Of a stretch of DNA of 64,000 nt, positions 1 to 10,412 are shown piece after piece. The stretch comes from Delphinus delphis. Taxonomy: Eukaryota > Chordata > Mammalia > Artiodactyla > Delphinidae. The translations under genes and the position numbers were made by a program. Below the pieces are notes generated by a model that saw nothing but the letters and a program-made list of their open reading frames with translations, was not told the DNA's origin and made no database searches. Positions within the stretch are counted from its first letter, which is position 1; every line of letters begins with the position of its first letter. Where the stretch lies: positions 30,996,168 through 31,060,167 of the forward strand of contig NC_082685.1 of NCBI RefSeq assembly GCF_949987515.2, written 5' to 3'.

Positions 1-60
1 AAAGATTTAACAACAACAAAAATAAACTTCACATTTTTAGTTTTATGACTGAGAACAAAA

Positions 61-215
61 TGTGTTTCTCCAAGTATATTTTTTATTATCTGTAAAATGG
101 GGACAAAAATACCTATTCTATAATATTATTTGAATATTAAATGAGTTACTGTTCTGAAGGCACTTATCACAGTTCCTGGTACATAGTAAGAGCATTACTC
201 ACTTACTATTGATAT
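61..215 (+). repeat. MIR SINE fragment
   Basis: The stretch contains the well-known MIR core and 3' half: a CTGTAAAATGGGG block, a TTAAATGAGTTA block and a CAGTTCCTGGTACATAGTAAG block, in that order on the plus strand. This is an ancient tRNA-derived SINE shared by mammals. The 5' third is eroded. The family call rests on recalled consensus. Confidence 0.75.
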
Positions 216-274
216 TATTATCCCTACCTCATATCATTAAAATAGATTATTGAAGACCACAGGAAGAATCCAGA

Positions 275-390
275 CCAGTGCATTCATTATCTAGATGATA
301 AAACTGAAGCCCCAGCAGTGGAAGTAATTGTCTAAGATTACATAACAAATCAGTAGCAGAGCTAAGGTGTGAAATTGATCTTTTTAACCT
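275..390 (-). repeat. MIR SINE fragment (antisense)
   Basis: A diverged antisense MIR: a block like GATGATAAAACTGAAGCCCCAG is followed by a TCTAAGATTACATAACAAATCAGTAGCAGAGCTAAG-like stretch, matching the reverse complement of the MIR tRNA-related and core regions. It is heavily diverged, and the edges are approximate. Confidence 0.55.
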
Positions 391-397
391 AAGTAAT

Positions 398-528
398 TAA
401 TTCATTCACTCAGTCATTCATTCAAACATTTGAGTGTCAACTATCTGTCGCGACTGTGCTGTGAGCATGAAATGAGAACAGATGACACCCTGCCTTCACA
501 GAACATTGAGGAGGTGTTTTTCACTGGA
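398..528 (-). repeat. L2 LINE 3' end (antisense)
   Basis: The TTCATTCACTCAGTCATTCA start is the reverse complement of the TGAATGAATGA tail of L2. It is followed by degraded versions of the common L2 3' UTR blocks, such as CACCCTGCCTTCACAGAACATT. Old and diverged. Confidence 0.55.
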
Positions 529-1893
529 GAGCCACTGAAATGATTCTACACAAATATTACTTTAATAAAGTCATAATTTCTATAATGGAGGAGTACCAGA
601 AATAAAAATGGAAGATTTCATAGAAAAATGAAAACTAGGGTTTTGTTAGTTTTCATTTTTAAGTAGGAGAGAGGAAGATATTTTAGGCAAAAGGAAATGA
701 CACTGTAAGGCAGAAGTGTTGAGCTGGCCTCTAGGAGACCCGTCCTCAGGTAAATTTTGCCATGTACACAATGTTTTAACATTTTTGAATTAGTTGTCAA
801 AATTTAACAACTGGGGAATTTCACCTGAGTATTCTACTTCTCAGCTTCCCTTGAAAATTTAAAAGACCCTATCATACTTGGTCTGTTGTTCCATGTGGCA
901 AAGTTTAATTAGAACTAGGGGACGGTGGCCCCTTTTAATTGGCTTACCTGTTTTCTGGAGTCAAATTCCTACTGATGCATACCTGAATTCTTTAGGCCTT
1001 TGAAATTTATGACCAAGGCAGTTCATATATTAGTAGTTTTCTACTTTTAATGTTAAACAGCCTTGAGCTGTTTACAACTTGAGATTCTTGGCTGGTGGAT
1101 GATATACCAAAATGACAGATTTTCCAAATACTTCCTATATTGCGGAATTCAATCACTGATACCAAGAAGGTGAATTCTGAATGTGAGGACCTCTGTGGAT
1201 TATTGACTAGTACCTAAGAGGTCAAAGTACTAAGTTCAATTTCCTTGGACACAAGTTAGCTTACTTTATACATGGTATCATTACAAATGAAGAATTACTA
1301 TTAAACTATTATCCATAATAAAAAAAAACAAATAAATTTCAAATGAAATACTCAAAGCAAGTCAATTGTTTACATTTAAATTTCATGTTCATATTCAAAT
1401 TTCTCCACAAATACAAAGAAACTAAACAGAAAATATAAGGATAACTCCTGAATAAAACACATACTTAAAAATGTGTATAGAAAGGGGCTCCAAATGGGCA
1501 AAGATATGAAAAAGATAGCTCTATAAAAAGACAGTTCCATATACTAGGTGCTGAAACATATTTGTGAGAATGGAAAAAAAAAAACCTTATTTTGAATATT
1601 TATGTGACTTTGTCCATAATCTTGAATACAATTCCCTCAACTAATTCATTTTTATGAAATCAATAAATTCCACTAAGATATTTGAAACCAGAAGGGAAAT
1701 TTTTCTGGTGTTATATATTTGAATATACAAAACACATTTATTTATTCATCTGGTATTTTAGAAGAGATGCAATGACTAGTGTGGTTTCTGAAGCTATAAT
1801 ACATATTTATTCAACTCAGGTTTTGGAGAAATAATATGAAAAAATATTAATGGGACTATTTCTAGCATTTATTAGCATAGAATAAGTGAGCAT
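529..1893. other. Unannotated AT-rich stretch
   Basis: I see no gene and no repeat I can name here. Short A-runs lie near 1318 and 1573. All open frames are short and without recognisable domains. Confidence 0.6.
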
Positions 1894-1904
1894 AATATGT
1901 ATGC

Positions 1905-2113
1905 TTTTTTTTTTTTTTTTTGCCGTACGCGGGCCTCTCACTGTTGTGGCCTCTCCCATTGCAGAGCACAGGCTCCGGACACGCAGGCTCAGCAGCCATG
2001 GCTCAGGGGCCCAGCCGCTCCGCGGCATGTGGGATCTTCCCGGACCAGGGCACGAACCCGTGTCCCCTGCATCGGCAGGCGGACTCTCAACCACTGTGCC
2101 ACCAGGGAAGCCC
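1905..2113 (-). mobile_element. CHR-type tRNA-derived SINE with 15-bp TSD
   Basis: About 210 bp. On the plus strand it begins with a poly(T) run (the antisense tail), continues with GCCGTACGCGGGCCTCTCAC and ends with CACCAGGGAAGCCC, so the element reads on the minus strand. The antisense internal B box is visible as GGCACGAACCCGTG. It is flanked by a perfect direct repeat, AATATGTATGCTTTT, at 1894-1908 and 2114-2128; this proves insertion by target-primed reverse transcription, and the overlap with the T run is inherent. CHR SINEs are known from cetaceans, hippos and ruminants. The open frames across it are SINE artefacts. Confidence 0.95.
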
Positions 2114-2380
2114 AATATGTATGCTTTTAGGCAACAGGATAACAGGTTCCTGAAACTAAATGGTCAGGGAGAACTGTCAGTATTCTTTATTTATTACTTT
2201 GCATTGTTTTGGTTGGATAAATTGTCTACTACTTCTTATTGATTGCATATATTTTAACAGCCTTATCCTTTTTGGTGGTAGTTTTTTAGTTGACATTTTG
2301 GGATGCTATTGCCATGGGAAAGGGTGATGACCTTAAAAGACCGTTTGCGGGTATTTAACAGTATATAGACGTTAAGGACC

Positions 2381-2790
2381 TTTTTTTTTTTAAACAATCT
2401 TATTGAGTTATAATTTACACAGCATAAAATTATACATTTTAAGTGTATAATTCAAAGACTTTTAGTAAACTTACTGAGTCTTGCAACTATCACCATGACC
2501 TAATTTGTACACCAGTAAGATCCTGGGGCCTTTTTATAGTTAATCCCCATACCCACGCCCAGCCCAGGCAACCACTAATCTACTTTGTGTGTCATGGATT
2601 TGCCTTTTCTGGAGATTTCATGCAGATGGACTCATATAATATGTGACCTTTTGTGTCTGGCTTCTTTCACTTAGCATAATGTTTTTGAGGTTCATTAATT
2701 TTGCATCATATATTAGTAGCTTATTCTTTTTTTTACTGTATGGATATACCATATTTTGTTTATTCATTCACCAGTCTAAGCATCTCTCCT
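2381..2790 (-). mobile_element. Old L1 3' end fragment
   Basis: Antisense 3' UTR and ORF2 tail of an old mammalian L1: TTATTGAGTTATAATTTACA, then the CACCATGACC block, then a GGCTTCTTTCACTTAGCATAATG block and a TACTGTATGGATATACCA block. These appear in the same order as in the other L1 copies of this window (for example 41030-41215 with 43340-43645). No target-site duplication was found. The right edge is approximate. Confidence 0.7.
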
Positions 2791-4231
2791 TTTATCATTT
2801 TATTCACAATATTTAGAGAACTATTTTGTTGGTTCCATTTAAAAATGCTTCATACCTTAACAACAATCTTAATGTCTCTCTGCTCTTAAAGAGGACTATG
2901 AAACATAGATCTGGATCACATTTTAACTCTAAGTTGGTCAGGCCCTGATGATTTTGCATTTTATAGGCCAATTAACTGTTTACTAATTAACCAAATACAT
3001 TATAATTTAATTTTGAACCCAAATTTTACTGAAGTGAAAAATTTTCCAAGACACAAGTGATTTTCCTCAACACTGTCATGCAAGCAAGACCAACAGTATG
3101 AGCCACAGGGAAGGGATCTGGAAAAAGAATTACAAATGGAAAAATATCCATTAATAATAATTAAAGCGCATGCTTGAAGATATTCCATTTTTCTAGCAGA
3201 GGTCAGAGGAAGCTGTTTCATTCAGCAAGCTTTAATGCTTCATGAACACATAGAAAAGCTAATCTCAGGCTGGTTAAAAACACCAAGTTCATGCAATGGC
3301 AAAAAGAAATGCTATACTGCTTATGGATTTGCGGAAAGAAAAAAAAGACATAAAATATTATGAAGTGTGTTGCTCTATATGCTAACAGGCTTTCAAGAAG
3401 TTTCATTCTGTTTATAATCAAAATGCTGATATTGGCTGACATATACTCAGGATGTGTAACAGAGAAGAGAGAAGCAAAAGAAGGTGTGGAAGATTAAGCA
3501 GAGTATTGTATAATTTATGAACCCCCAGAAAATGATAGAGTATAACAGAAAACAACTGAGACTCATTATCTGTGAACTACATAGAAAAGAGAAACTACGT
3601 GAGGAACAAATATATTTTCCTTGTGAGCCCAAATAGACTTAATTTGCAATTAGTATTTTTTGATAAGCATATATTTTATGATTTTAAAATTTCCAAATAT
3701 TTTCTACACACTCTGCTCTTTTCACATTTTTTCAAGCAAAGGATATTCTGGTAAAAGGAAGTGAATACCAAAATCTTGATTCTTCCTTGATACGTTTTTC
3801 AATGAAGTATCATGTCAATGGTTTTGGACCAAGTCTTAGACTTGGACCAAGTCTAAGTTCTTAGTATTTTTAAGCAGTAAAACCTCTGCTTCATTAAACA
3901 AAGTCCTTGGAATACAAAAAATCTCTATACCATAGGTTAAGGGCAGTACTTTTGTCACCACACTCTCTATTGAATTGCTGGAGAGAAAGAAAGAGTGTCT
4001 CATGAAAGTAAATTAATAGCACCATTTCGTGGATGTTTGGAAATATTTTACTTAGAAATTACTTTGCTTTGAGATCAAGAGTTTTGGCACTTTATTTCCA
4101 AAGATACATACAAACCATCTTCTTGTGTTTAGGGAAAAATATATAATTATATTATCTAGAAAGCATCTCCTTAATTTTGGATCTATTTTTATTCCAGAAT
4201 TATTTTAACATGGTGAATGTTATTAAAGGTT
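2791..4231. other. Unannotated stretch
   Basis: I see no gene or named repeat. It contains a small tandem and dyad repeat at 3824-3857, listed separately. The open frames of 60-75 codons have no domain features. Confidence 0.55.
3824..3857. repeat. 18-bp tandem repeat with internal dyad
   Basis: TTGGACCAAGTCTTAGAC at 3824-3841 is repeated almost at once at 3842-3857 (TTGGACCAAGTCTAAG). The junction contains CCAAGTCT-T-AGACTTGG, an 8-bp dyad around one base. This is a local duplication combined with an inverted repeat. Confidence 0.85.
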
Positions 4232-4299
4232 GCTAGATTTTTCTTGGTATTTTTCATACCAAGAAACTCTAGCCACGCTAGAGTTTCTTGGTATGAAAA
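4232..4299. repeat. Perfect 23-bp inverted repeat with 3-nt loop, plus a third copy
   Basis: Arm 4251-4273 and arm 4277-4299 are exact reverse complements over 23 bases, separated by only CAC. Just upstream, 4232-4250 (GCTAGATTTTTCTTGGTAT) is an imperfect direct copy of the right arm and can pair with the left arm as well, giving two mutually exclusive hairpins. There is no surrounding terminal-repeat element. A template-switch origin is the simplest explanation; a small-RNA precursor is possible but unsupported. Confidence 0.9.
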
Positions 4300-4407
4300 T
4301 GTCTTAGTATAGCTCTCAAAACAGTCCAGCAAGACCTGGGAAATGAGCACCTGGCAGTGATAACCTGTATATTATTTCTAGATGCTATACCTAGAGACAA
4401 ATGCTTT

Positions 4408-4805
4408 GAAATTAATTTATTCACCCATTCATTTCACAAATATGTACTGAACATTGGCTATGTGCCAGGCACTATTATACATACAACTGAGATGGAGCAA
4501 GAAACAAAGGAAAAAAGAAATCCTTGCCTCATTGAGATTACACTCCAATGGGGTGTACAACCAACATATTATATACGTAGGTAAAATATATAGAATGTTA
4601 AAGAGTGACTAATGATAAGAAAGATAAATAAATTAGGGAAAGGGAATATAAAATGTTGGGGTAAGGTGAAACGTTATATAGGGAGGTCTGGAGAGGCCTT
4701 TCTAAGAAGGTGAGGGAGTTGGCCCTGGGAGTATCTACAGAGAAAACATTAAATCAAAGGAACAATGCATAGGCTCTGAAGCAGAAATGTATTTAGTAAG
4801 TTCAA
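4408..4805 (-). repeat. L2 LINE 3' region (antisense)
   Basis: It starts with a TTCATTTCACAAATATGTACTGA block and TATGTGCCAGGCACTATTAT, the reverse complement of the L2 3' UTR. It continues through CCTTGCCTCATTGAGATTACACTCCAATGG and into a TGGAGAGGCCTTTCTAAGAAGGTGA block, all in the expected antisense L2 order. Confidence 0.75.
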
Positions 4806-4824
4806 ATAGTATCCCAAATCCAAC

Positions 4825-4920
4825 CATAATTCACCGCCCACTTTTCTACCACCCTGGTTCAGTCACTAACATCACTCCACTGGGTTATTGCAAAATCCCT
4901 TACCTGGGCTCCTTACTCAA
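4825..4920 (+). repeat. Probable L2 fragment
   Basis: The CTCCACTGGGTTATTGCAAAATCCCTTACCTGGGCTCC-like stretch resembles a plus-strand L2 coding segment. Weak, diverged match from memory. It lies between two antisense L2 pieces. Confidence 0.4.
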
Positions 4921-5039
4921 GGTGAGGTCCCCCTGGCTGTGAACAGCAAGGGACTATGTAGGGAGACCAGTCATGACCTCGAACCTAGGGGAAGCTGCTT
5001 GATGGGATTAAAATGAGCATATGGGGATGGAATAGTAGT

Positions 5040-5395
5040 TCAGTTTTAGGTAAAGCTCAGAAAACTATTTGAGATAATGTATCAGAGGTCCAGGTAGAGA
5101 TGCAAGTCAGTGATTGGATATACATGTCTGGAGTTGGGTTCAGAAGTTTGGGTGGAAATAAGATGTAGGGAATTATCTGTTTACAGGTGGTATTTGAAGT
5201 CATGAGAGTAGGTGGATTATCTTGATAGCAAATACAGACAGAAAAAAATAGAAGTCCAGGGATTGAGTCCTGGACTCAAAAATAGAGGTCCAAAGGATGA
5301 GAAGACACTCACAATGAAAATGACAAAGAGCAATGAGAAATGCTAAGAGGAAAACCAGGCAAATGTGGTGAACGAGAATCCATATGGAGACAGCC
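5040..5395 (-). repeat. L2 LINE internal fragment (antisense)
   Basis: Blocks such as GATTGGATATACATGTCTGGAG, GGTGGTATTTGAAGTCATGAG, GATTGAGTCCTGG and GAGGAAAACCAGG occur in the order of antisense L2. The same blocks are seen in the L2 at 61625-61986, for example the TTGGAT and GGTAAATATTAGCATTTGGA region. Confidence 0.65.
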
Positions 5396-5744
5396 TTGTA
5401 CGTCTGGCTTCCAGTTCTGACATCCCTATCACCCTTCCCCAGTGGGGCTGAGCCAAGGGGATAGATCCACCTGGCCCCTAGTTGCTCAAGCCAACACTAT
5501 GAGTACAGTTCTTGAGCTCTTATTAATTACTCACATTCAATCAATCACCTTGTCCTTTCTGTTTGACTGCTTCTGTGTTTCTCAAACTTTTTCCTTTTGC
5601 TTCATTTTCCTGCCATTATCCTACTTGGGGCCGCAATCATCTAGGTTCAGGATAATGAAAGAAGCTCCCATTTTTAATCAGTGTCTCCACCCCTCCAGTC
5701 TTTCATTCCTTAAATCCACGCTCCATATGGTATAATGTAAATCT
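5396..5744. other. Unannotated stretch
   Basis: A pyrimidine-rich plus-strand stretch without a recognised repeat or gene. One 97-codon frame starting at 5442 has no domain features. Confidence 0.5.
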
Positions 5745-6115
5745 AATAAATGAGAAGTCATTTAATCACATTCATTGCCTTCAAGATCAAGTCTAAACTC
5801 AAGGTCCTTCACAATCTATAATCTACTTTATTCTGCAGTCTCTCTTTACTGACCTCATACATTCCAGCCATTTCATACAGCTTTTGATTCCTTCAAACTA
5901 TCAGCTCTATCCTCGAGACTCTACACAAAATTGTTTCTGCGATATAGAACTGCTCCCTTCTAAGCTGTACCCAGGTTACTCCTACTCATATTTTAGGTCT
6001 CAGTTTAAATGTTATTTTACCCCACAATCCATCACTGGCATTCCTTATCAGGCTCTCTTATGGGTTCCTTATTTTCGCAATGACAACTCTGATTTTTCTC
6101 TAACTATTTATCATT
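5745..6115 (+). repeat. L2 LINE, left part of a split copy
   Basis: Contains TTCAAGATCAAGTCTAAACT, CTCAAGGTCCTTCACAATCT and a TTTTAGGTCTCAGTTTAAATGTTA block, the classic plus-strand L2 order. The match stops where an antisense L1 begins and resumes at about 7128. Confidence 0.75.
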
Positions 6116-7127
6116 TTTACTGTGGTATAATTGACATATAAAATTGTAAGGTATATTGTACAGTGTACATCATGGTAATTTTATATATGTATATATTGTG
6201 AAAGGAACCTCCCATCTGTTGATTAACACATATGAACTTCACAGAATTTACATTTACTCTTTTAGCAAATTTCAATTATACAATAGTGTTATCAACTATA
6301 GTCATCATGTTTTACCTTAGATCCTCAGATCTTATAGCTGAAAGTGTGTACCCTTTTACCAACCTCTTCCTGTTTCCCCCATACCCAGCCCCCAGCAACC
6401 ACTTTTCTACACTTTTTGTATGAGTTTTACTTTAAAAAAAAAAAATGTGTACATATAAGTGATACCATGGAGTATTTGTCTTTCCCTGGCTTATTTCACA
6501 TTAGCATAATGCCTTCAAGGTCCACCCATGTTGCCGCAAATAGCAGGATTTCTTTCTTCCTCATGGCTGAATTAATTTTATTCATATATTTATATATACC
6601 ACATTTTATTTATCTATTTATCTGTTAGTGCACACTTGGTTGTTTCCATATCTTGGCTATTGTGAAAAATGCTGCAATGAACATGGGAGTGCAGATATCT
6701 CTTTAATAGTCTGTTTTCATTTCCTTTGGATATATACCCATTAGCGAGATTCTGGATCATATGATAGTTCCATTTTTAATTTTTTCAGGAAACTCCATAG
6801 TGTTTTCTATAGTGGCTGCACCAATTTACATTCCCACCAACAGTGCACAAGTGTTCCCTTTTCTCCACATCTTCACCAACACTTATTATCTCTGTCTTTT
6901 TGATGATAGTTATTCTAACAGGTGGGAGGTGATATCTCATTGTACTTTTGATTTGCATTTCCCTGATGATCAGTGATGTTGAGCACCTTCTCATGTACCT
7001 GTTGGCAATCTGTGTGTCTTCTTTGGAAAATGTCTGTTCAGTCCCTCTGTCCATTGTCTAATTGGATTATTATTATTATTAATTTTTTGCTACTGAGTTG
7101 TATAGTTCTTTATATCACCATTTATTT
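6116..7127 (-). mobile_element. Truncated L1 (ORF2 C-terminus and 3' UTR)
   Basis: About 1 kb of antisense L1. It begins with the 3' UTR (TACTGTGGTATAATTGACAT) and ends in the C-terminal part of ORF2. On the minus strand, 6785-7054 still reads as the conserved L1 C-terminal segment, including the run [20 protein letters not shown], followed by frameshifts. It interrupts an L2. The flanks show a weak repeat (CTATTTATCATTTTT left, CCATTTATTTATTAT right) that could be a worn target-site duplication. Confidence 0.8.
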
Positions 7128-7260
7128 ATTATTTGGTTCATACCCCACCTATGTTGACCAGTAACAGTGTCTTTCTTATTCATGTCATTTGCTCTGATTT
7201 TCAGAATAATTTCTGAAACACTGCAGTTATTAATTAATTGCTAAATAAATGAATAGATGA
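7128..7260 (+). repeat. L2 LINE, right part of a split copy
   Basis: After the L1 the sequence resumes with L2 3' UTR character and ends at GCTAAATAAATGAATAGATGA, the L2 3' tail. It is collinear with 5745-6115. Confidence 0.6.
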
Positions 7261-7680
7261 AATTTCACTTGTTCTTGCCCTCACCTGAATAACACAGAAT
7301 TTTTACCCTCATGCAAAATCTTCTTCCCTATGTCCCCACTAGGGTACTTCTGGAAGTCCTAAGGGGATATTTCTCATGTACACATAAAAAAAGTCTATTT
7401 CCACTACGTACTTCCAATATTTTATCAGGCCCCAAATGGACACTGTCTCTGCGTAGCACCCTCCCACCCCGAAGCAACTGTTGTCTCATACTGGCATTTT
7501 ATCTCCACCAGGGTTCTGCTGTGGTTCCCTGATTCCTCCATAATCAGGCAATGGCAGAAGTGTTCTGGAATTACCATGATTCTGGAAAGCTTTATATGCA
7601 TAGCTGAAGTGAGTTTTATGTTCATCCTTTCCCATTCTTGATCACAGGTTATCATAACAAGACCTAAGTAAAATTACCAC
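7261..7680. other. Unannotated stretch
   Basis: No recognised gene or repeat. Confidence 0.5.
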
Positions 7681-7693
7681 TGCCCTGTTTCTT

Positions 7694-7900
7694 TTTTTTT
7701 TTTTTAATATCTTTATTGGAGTATAATTGCTTTACAATCGTGTGTTAGTTTCTGCTTTATAACAAAGTGAATCAGCTATACATATACATATGTTCCCATA
7801 TCTCTTCCCTCTTGCGTCTCCCTCTCTCCCACCCTCCCTATCCCACCCCTCTAAGTGGTCACAAAGCACCGAGCTGATCTCCCTGTGCCATGCGGCTGCT
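7694..7900 (-). mobile_element. 5'-truncated L1 3' UTR with 13-bp TSD
   Basis: Poly(T) followed by AATATCTTTATTGGAGTATA and the CCCTATCCCACCCCTCTAAG block, the same 3' UTR seen at the left ends of the two long L1s (14308 and 30972). Flanked by TGCCCTGTTTCTT at 7681-7693 and 7901-7913, a perfect target-site duplication. Only the last ~200 bp of the L1 were inserted. Confidence 0.93.
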
Positions 7901-7913
7901 TGCCCTGTTTCTT

Positions 7914-10370
7914 GAATGCCAATGTACAAACAGCTCCTTCTGCTATACTTAAAGCCTCTCTTTTAATGGAGTTCAAACTTTGTTCTTAGTGCCCAAGCTG
8001 TGGAACAAACTTCACACCACTCTCTTTATTTTCCTTTCTTTTCTTATTGAACATTCTGGGTACGTGGAAATAAAAACTTCTGCTCATAAGCTCCCCACCC
8101 TACCCTCCTAATCCCCGCCATTTGTCAATCAAATCATATACACTGAGGTCTAGGGGACTGCTGACTATTCTAAAATTAAGATCAGGCTTAATCAGAAAAC
8201 GATTTCTACTACCCCTCCACCATCAATCTTCAGGACAGTATTATTAGATTAAATGGGTCATTATGGATACAATGTTTAGCTCAGAGTTGAGCAAAGAATA
8301 ATCATTAAATGACAGTTAACTGTTTATTATTAAAGCATATTTTAGGTGCAAAGTGTTCAAATAATAATATTGATCACACTCCTATTACTCAAGAAGGCTT
8401 CTACTAGTACTTAACTCTACCCAGACCAGGTTCTTGGAAATGTTTCTCACAATGAGTCATGGCTAACACTAACATGTCATCATTCCATTTTGTCCATAGG
8501 ACCTGGTTCCCCAAACTTGGAACCATACAGTGATTTCTTAGAACAAATCAATGCCATCTTATTAACAGGTCTATCAGAACACACCCTCAGCTTTTTTTTT
8601 TTTTTTTTTTTTTTTTTTATTTCTTTCCTTTTTTACATGGGGAATCACATGAAGTTGCAGATTTTCACCACTCCACACTGGTCTGCCCTCTTCTAGTGGC
8701 AACGAATTAAGGAGAAGCCTAATAGCATAATTAATACTAAGGGTTTCCTTACCATATTTGCCATAAAACATGATTGAAAAAATGTTTGGCCTGTGTTGTT
8801 CTCCTTTTATTAAATTATTCCCGCTTAACTCCTTGAAAATGGAATTTTTGAATTTCCATTAACACAAATCTTGAAGATTTTCTCGATCACATTTAGCTCA
8901 CTGTAATCTCTACTTCTCTGAATTATTTTCTCATCTGAAATATCATATAATCTACTATTTTGTTATATGTTACATATTAATGTTTTTCCCCCATGAATTG
9001 ACTTCTTGCATTTAAATCTTATTGAAACTCATTCAAAAGAAGTGACCCCTTTATTTATTTTATGTGGTTCCCACCATGAGCTCTAGCAGTGAGCTAAGCA
9101 CAGAGTGGTTACTACCTTTGTACTGATGGATAGATATAAAAAATTCTAATGATCAATATGCAGTTAAGCATTTTCATCTTTATTAAGCAAAGTGCTATGC
9201 TATTAAAAAGCTACAGAACTTCTTCAGTACATGGTTGATTTCTCAGATGTACATGCAATTTCTTTTCTTAAAATATTTAGCATGGTATGCTAGTCAGGAA
9301 AAATAATTTCCAAATCTCTCCATGAGTAAATGTAATTTTCAGAGAGCTGGCTTTGGTTATTATCATCATATTTCTTATTAGATCCAATTTCTGATCACCT
9401 TTAAATACATTTTATTTCAGTTGCCACGTTGGAAAATTCTTAATTAATCTGATTTTCTTTAGTGGAAAATTTGCCGATAATAAGTTTCATGATAAATCTT
9501 CAGAGAATATATAAACCCAGGCTTAATGAATAAGCTGTGACCTGGTACCAGCTTCTAAAGGCCACTTTGTCTTATTCCAAATCTCTAAGGCTATTTTTAA
9601 ACTGGAGGTAGAAGGTGAAATGAAAGGAACTTCCAGATTTGCTCTAAAGTATTTCTGGAGTTGGCAGAATGGCCCTCCAGTGAGGAGCCACTAGGGCTGG
9701 CCAGTCTTACAGTGGGTCTCAAGAGCCTACTGAAGTACTGGCTTAAAGCTTTGAATATAATATTTATTATTGCAGAGTGTCTTCTAACTGCGCTTCAGCT
9801 CTAATACTATATAATGGTAAGTCTCCACTGTAGGCCAGCTTACTGATATCATAGTTTAAGCATTTGCATATTCCCATTGGATTGGCTATAAACTGAAAGT
9901 AATAGTCAATTTCCAAATAAACCTTGGGCTCCTCCCCAAACCTGGGCAATAACTAGAAGCCATTTGTTGCTTGTTCATTTCTTGGACACTCTTTATTCTA
10001 CTTATTCACAATGGCAAATTGCTTTTGGTTGTTGTTTTGAACCTATACTGATTACTCACACCACTTCTGTTTCAGGGTGACAAAGAATTACTTGTTTCTC
10101 GAGTCCTTGACATTCTGAGACTTATGGTAAACAGGTTCTTGTACACAGAAAGATTTTCTGAATACAGAAGACAGACATGATGTATGGTGGCCCATATATT
10201 TATCTGGATGAATCCATATGCTGGCCTGGACTAATGAACAACAAGATGATGGTATGCACTGGAGGAAAAAATAAAGTACTATTAAGTACTAGTAAGGTGA
10301 TATTTTAAGAACCTCAACACATTAACAAAGTCTCAATTGTGTACTAATTAAGTGTGCATATTTGTATGTG
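7914..10370. other. Unannotated AT-rich stretch
   Basis: No gene is supported. A possible MIR 3' end lies at 8255-8335 (a TTTAGCTCAGAGTTGAGCAA block followed by TTATTATTA), with low confidence. A 27-base T run at 8592-8618 is listed separately. Open frames are short. Confidence 0.5.
8592..8618. repeat. Poly(T) run
   Basis: An uninterrupted run of about 27 T. It could be the tail of an eroded antisense retrotransposon, but no element body or target-site duplication is recognisable beside it. Confidence 0.85.
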
Positions 10371-10374
10371 TGTG

Positions 10375-10412
10375 CAGTGTTTTTTTGTTTTTTTGTTTGT
10401 TTGTTTTTTTAC
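10375..10412. repeat. T-rich simple repeat
   Basis: T runs interrupted by G (TTTTTTTG and TTTG units). Low-complexity sequence. Confidence 0.8.

Noticed and set aside
1886..2242. Open frames of 77-118 codons across CHR SINEs (also at 17230-17792, 29015-29563, 61318-61717)
   Set aside because: All are translations of SINE sequence and its T-rich tail in several frames; the same peptides recur at every SINE copy.
4251..4299. Calling the perfect hairpin a microRNA gene or a transposon terminus
   Set aside because: There is no flanking precursor structure or paired distant terminal repeat, and no expression evidence; it is kept as an inverted repeat only.
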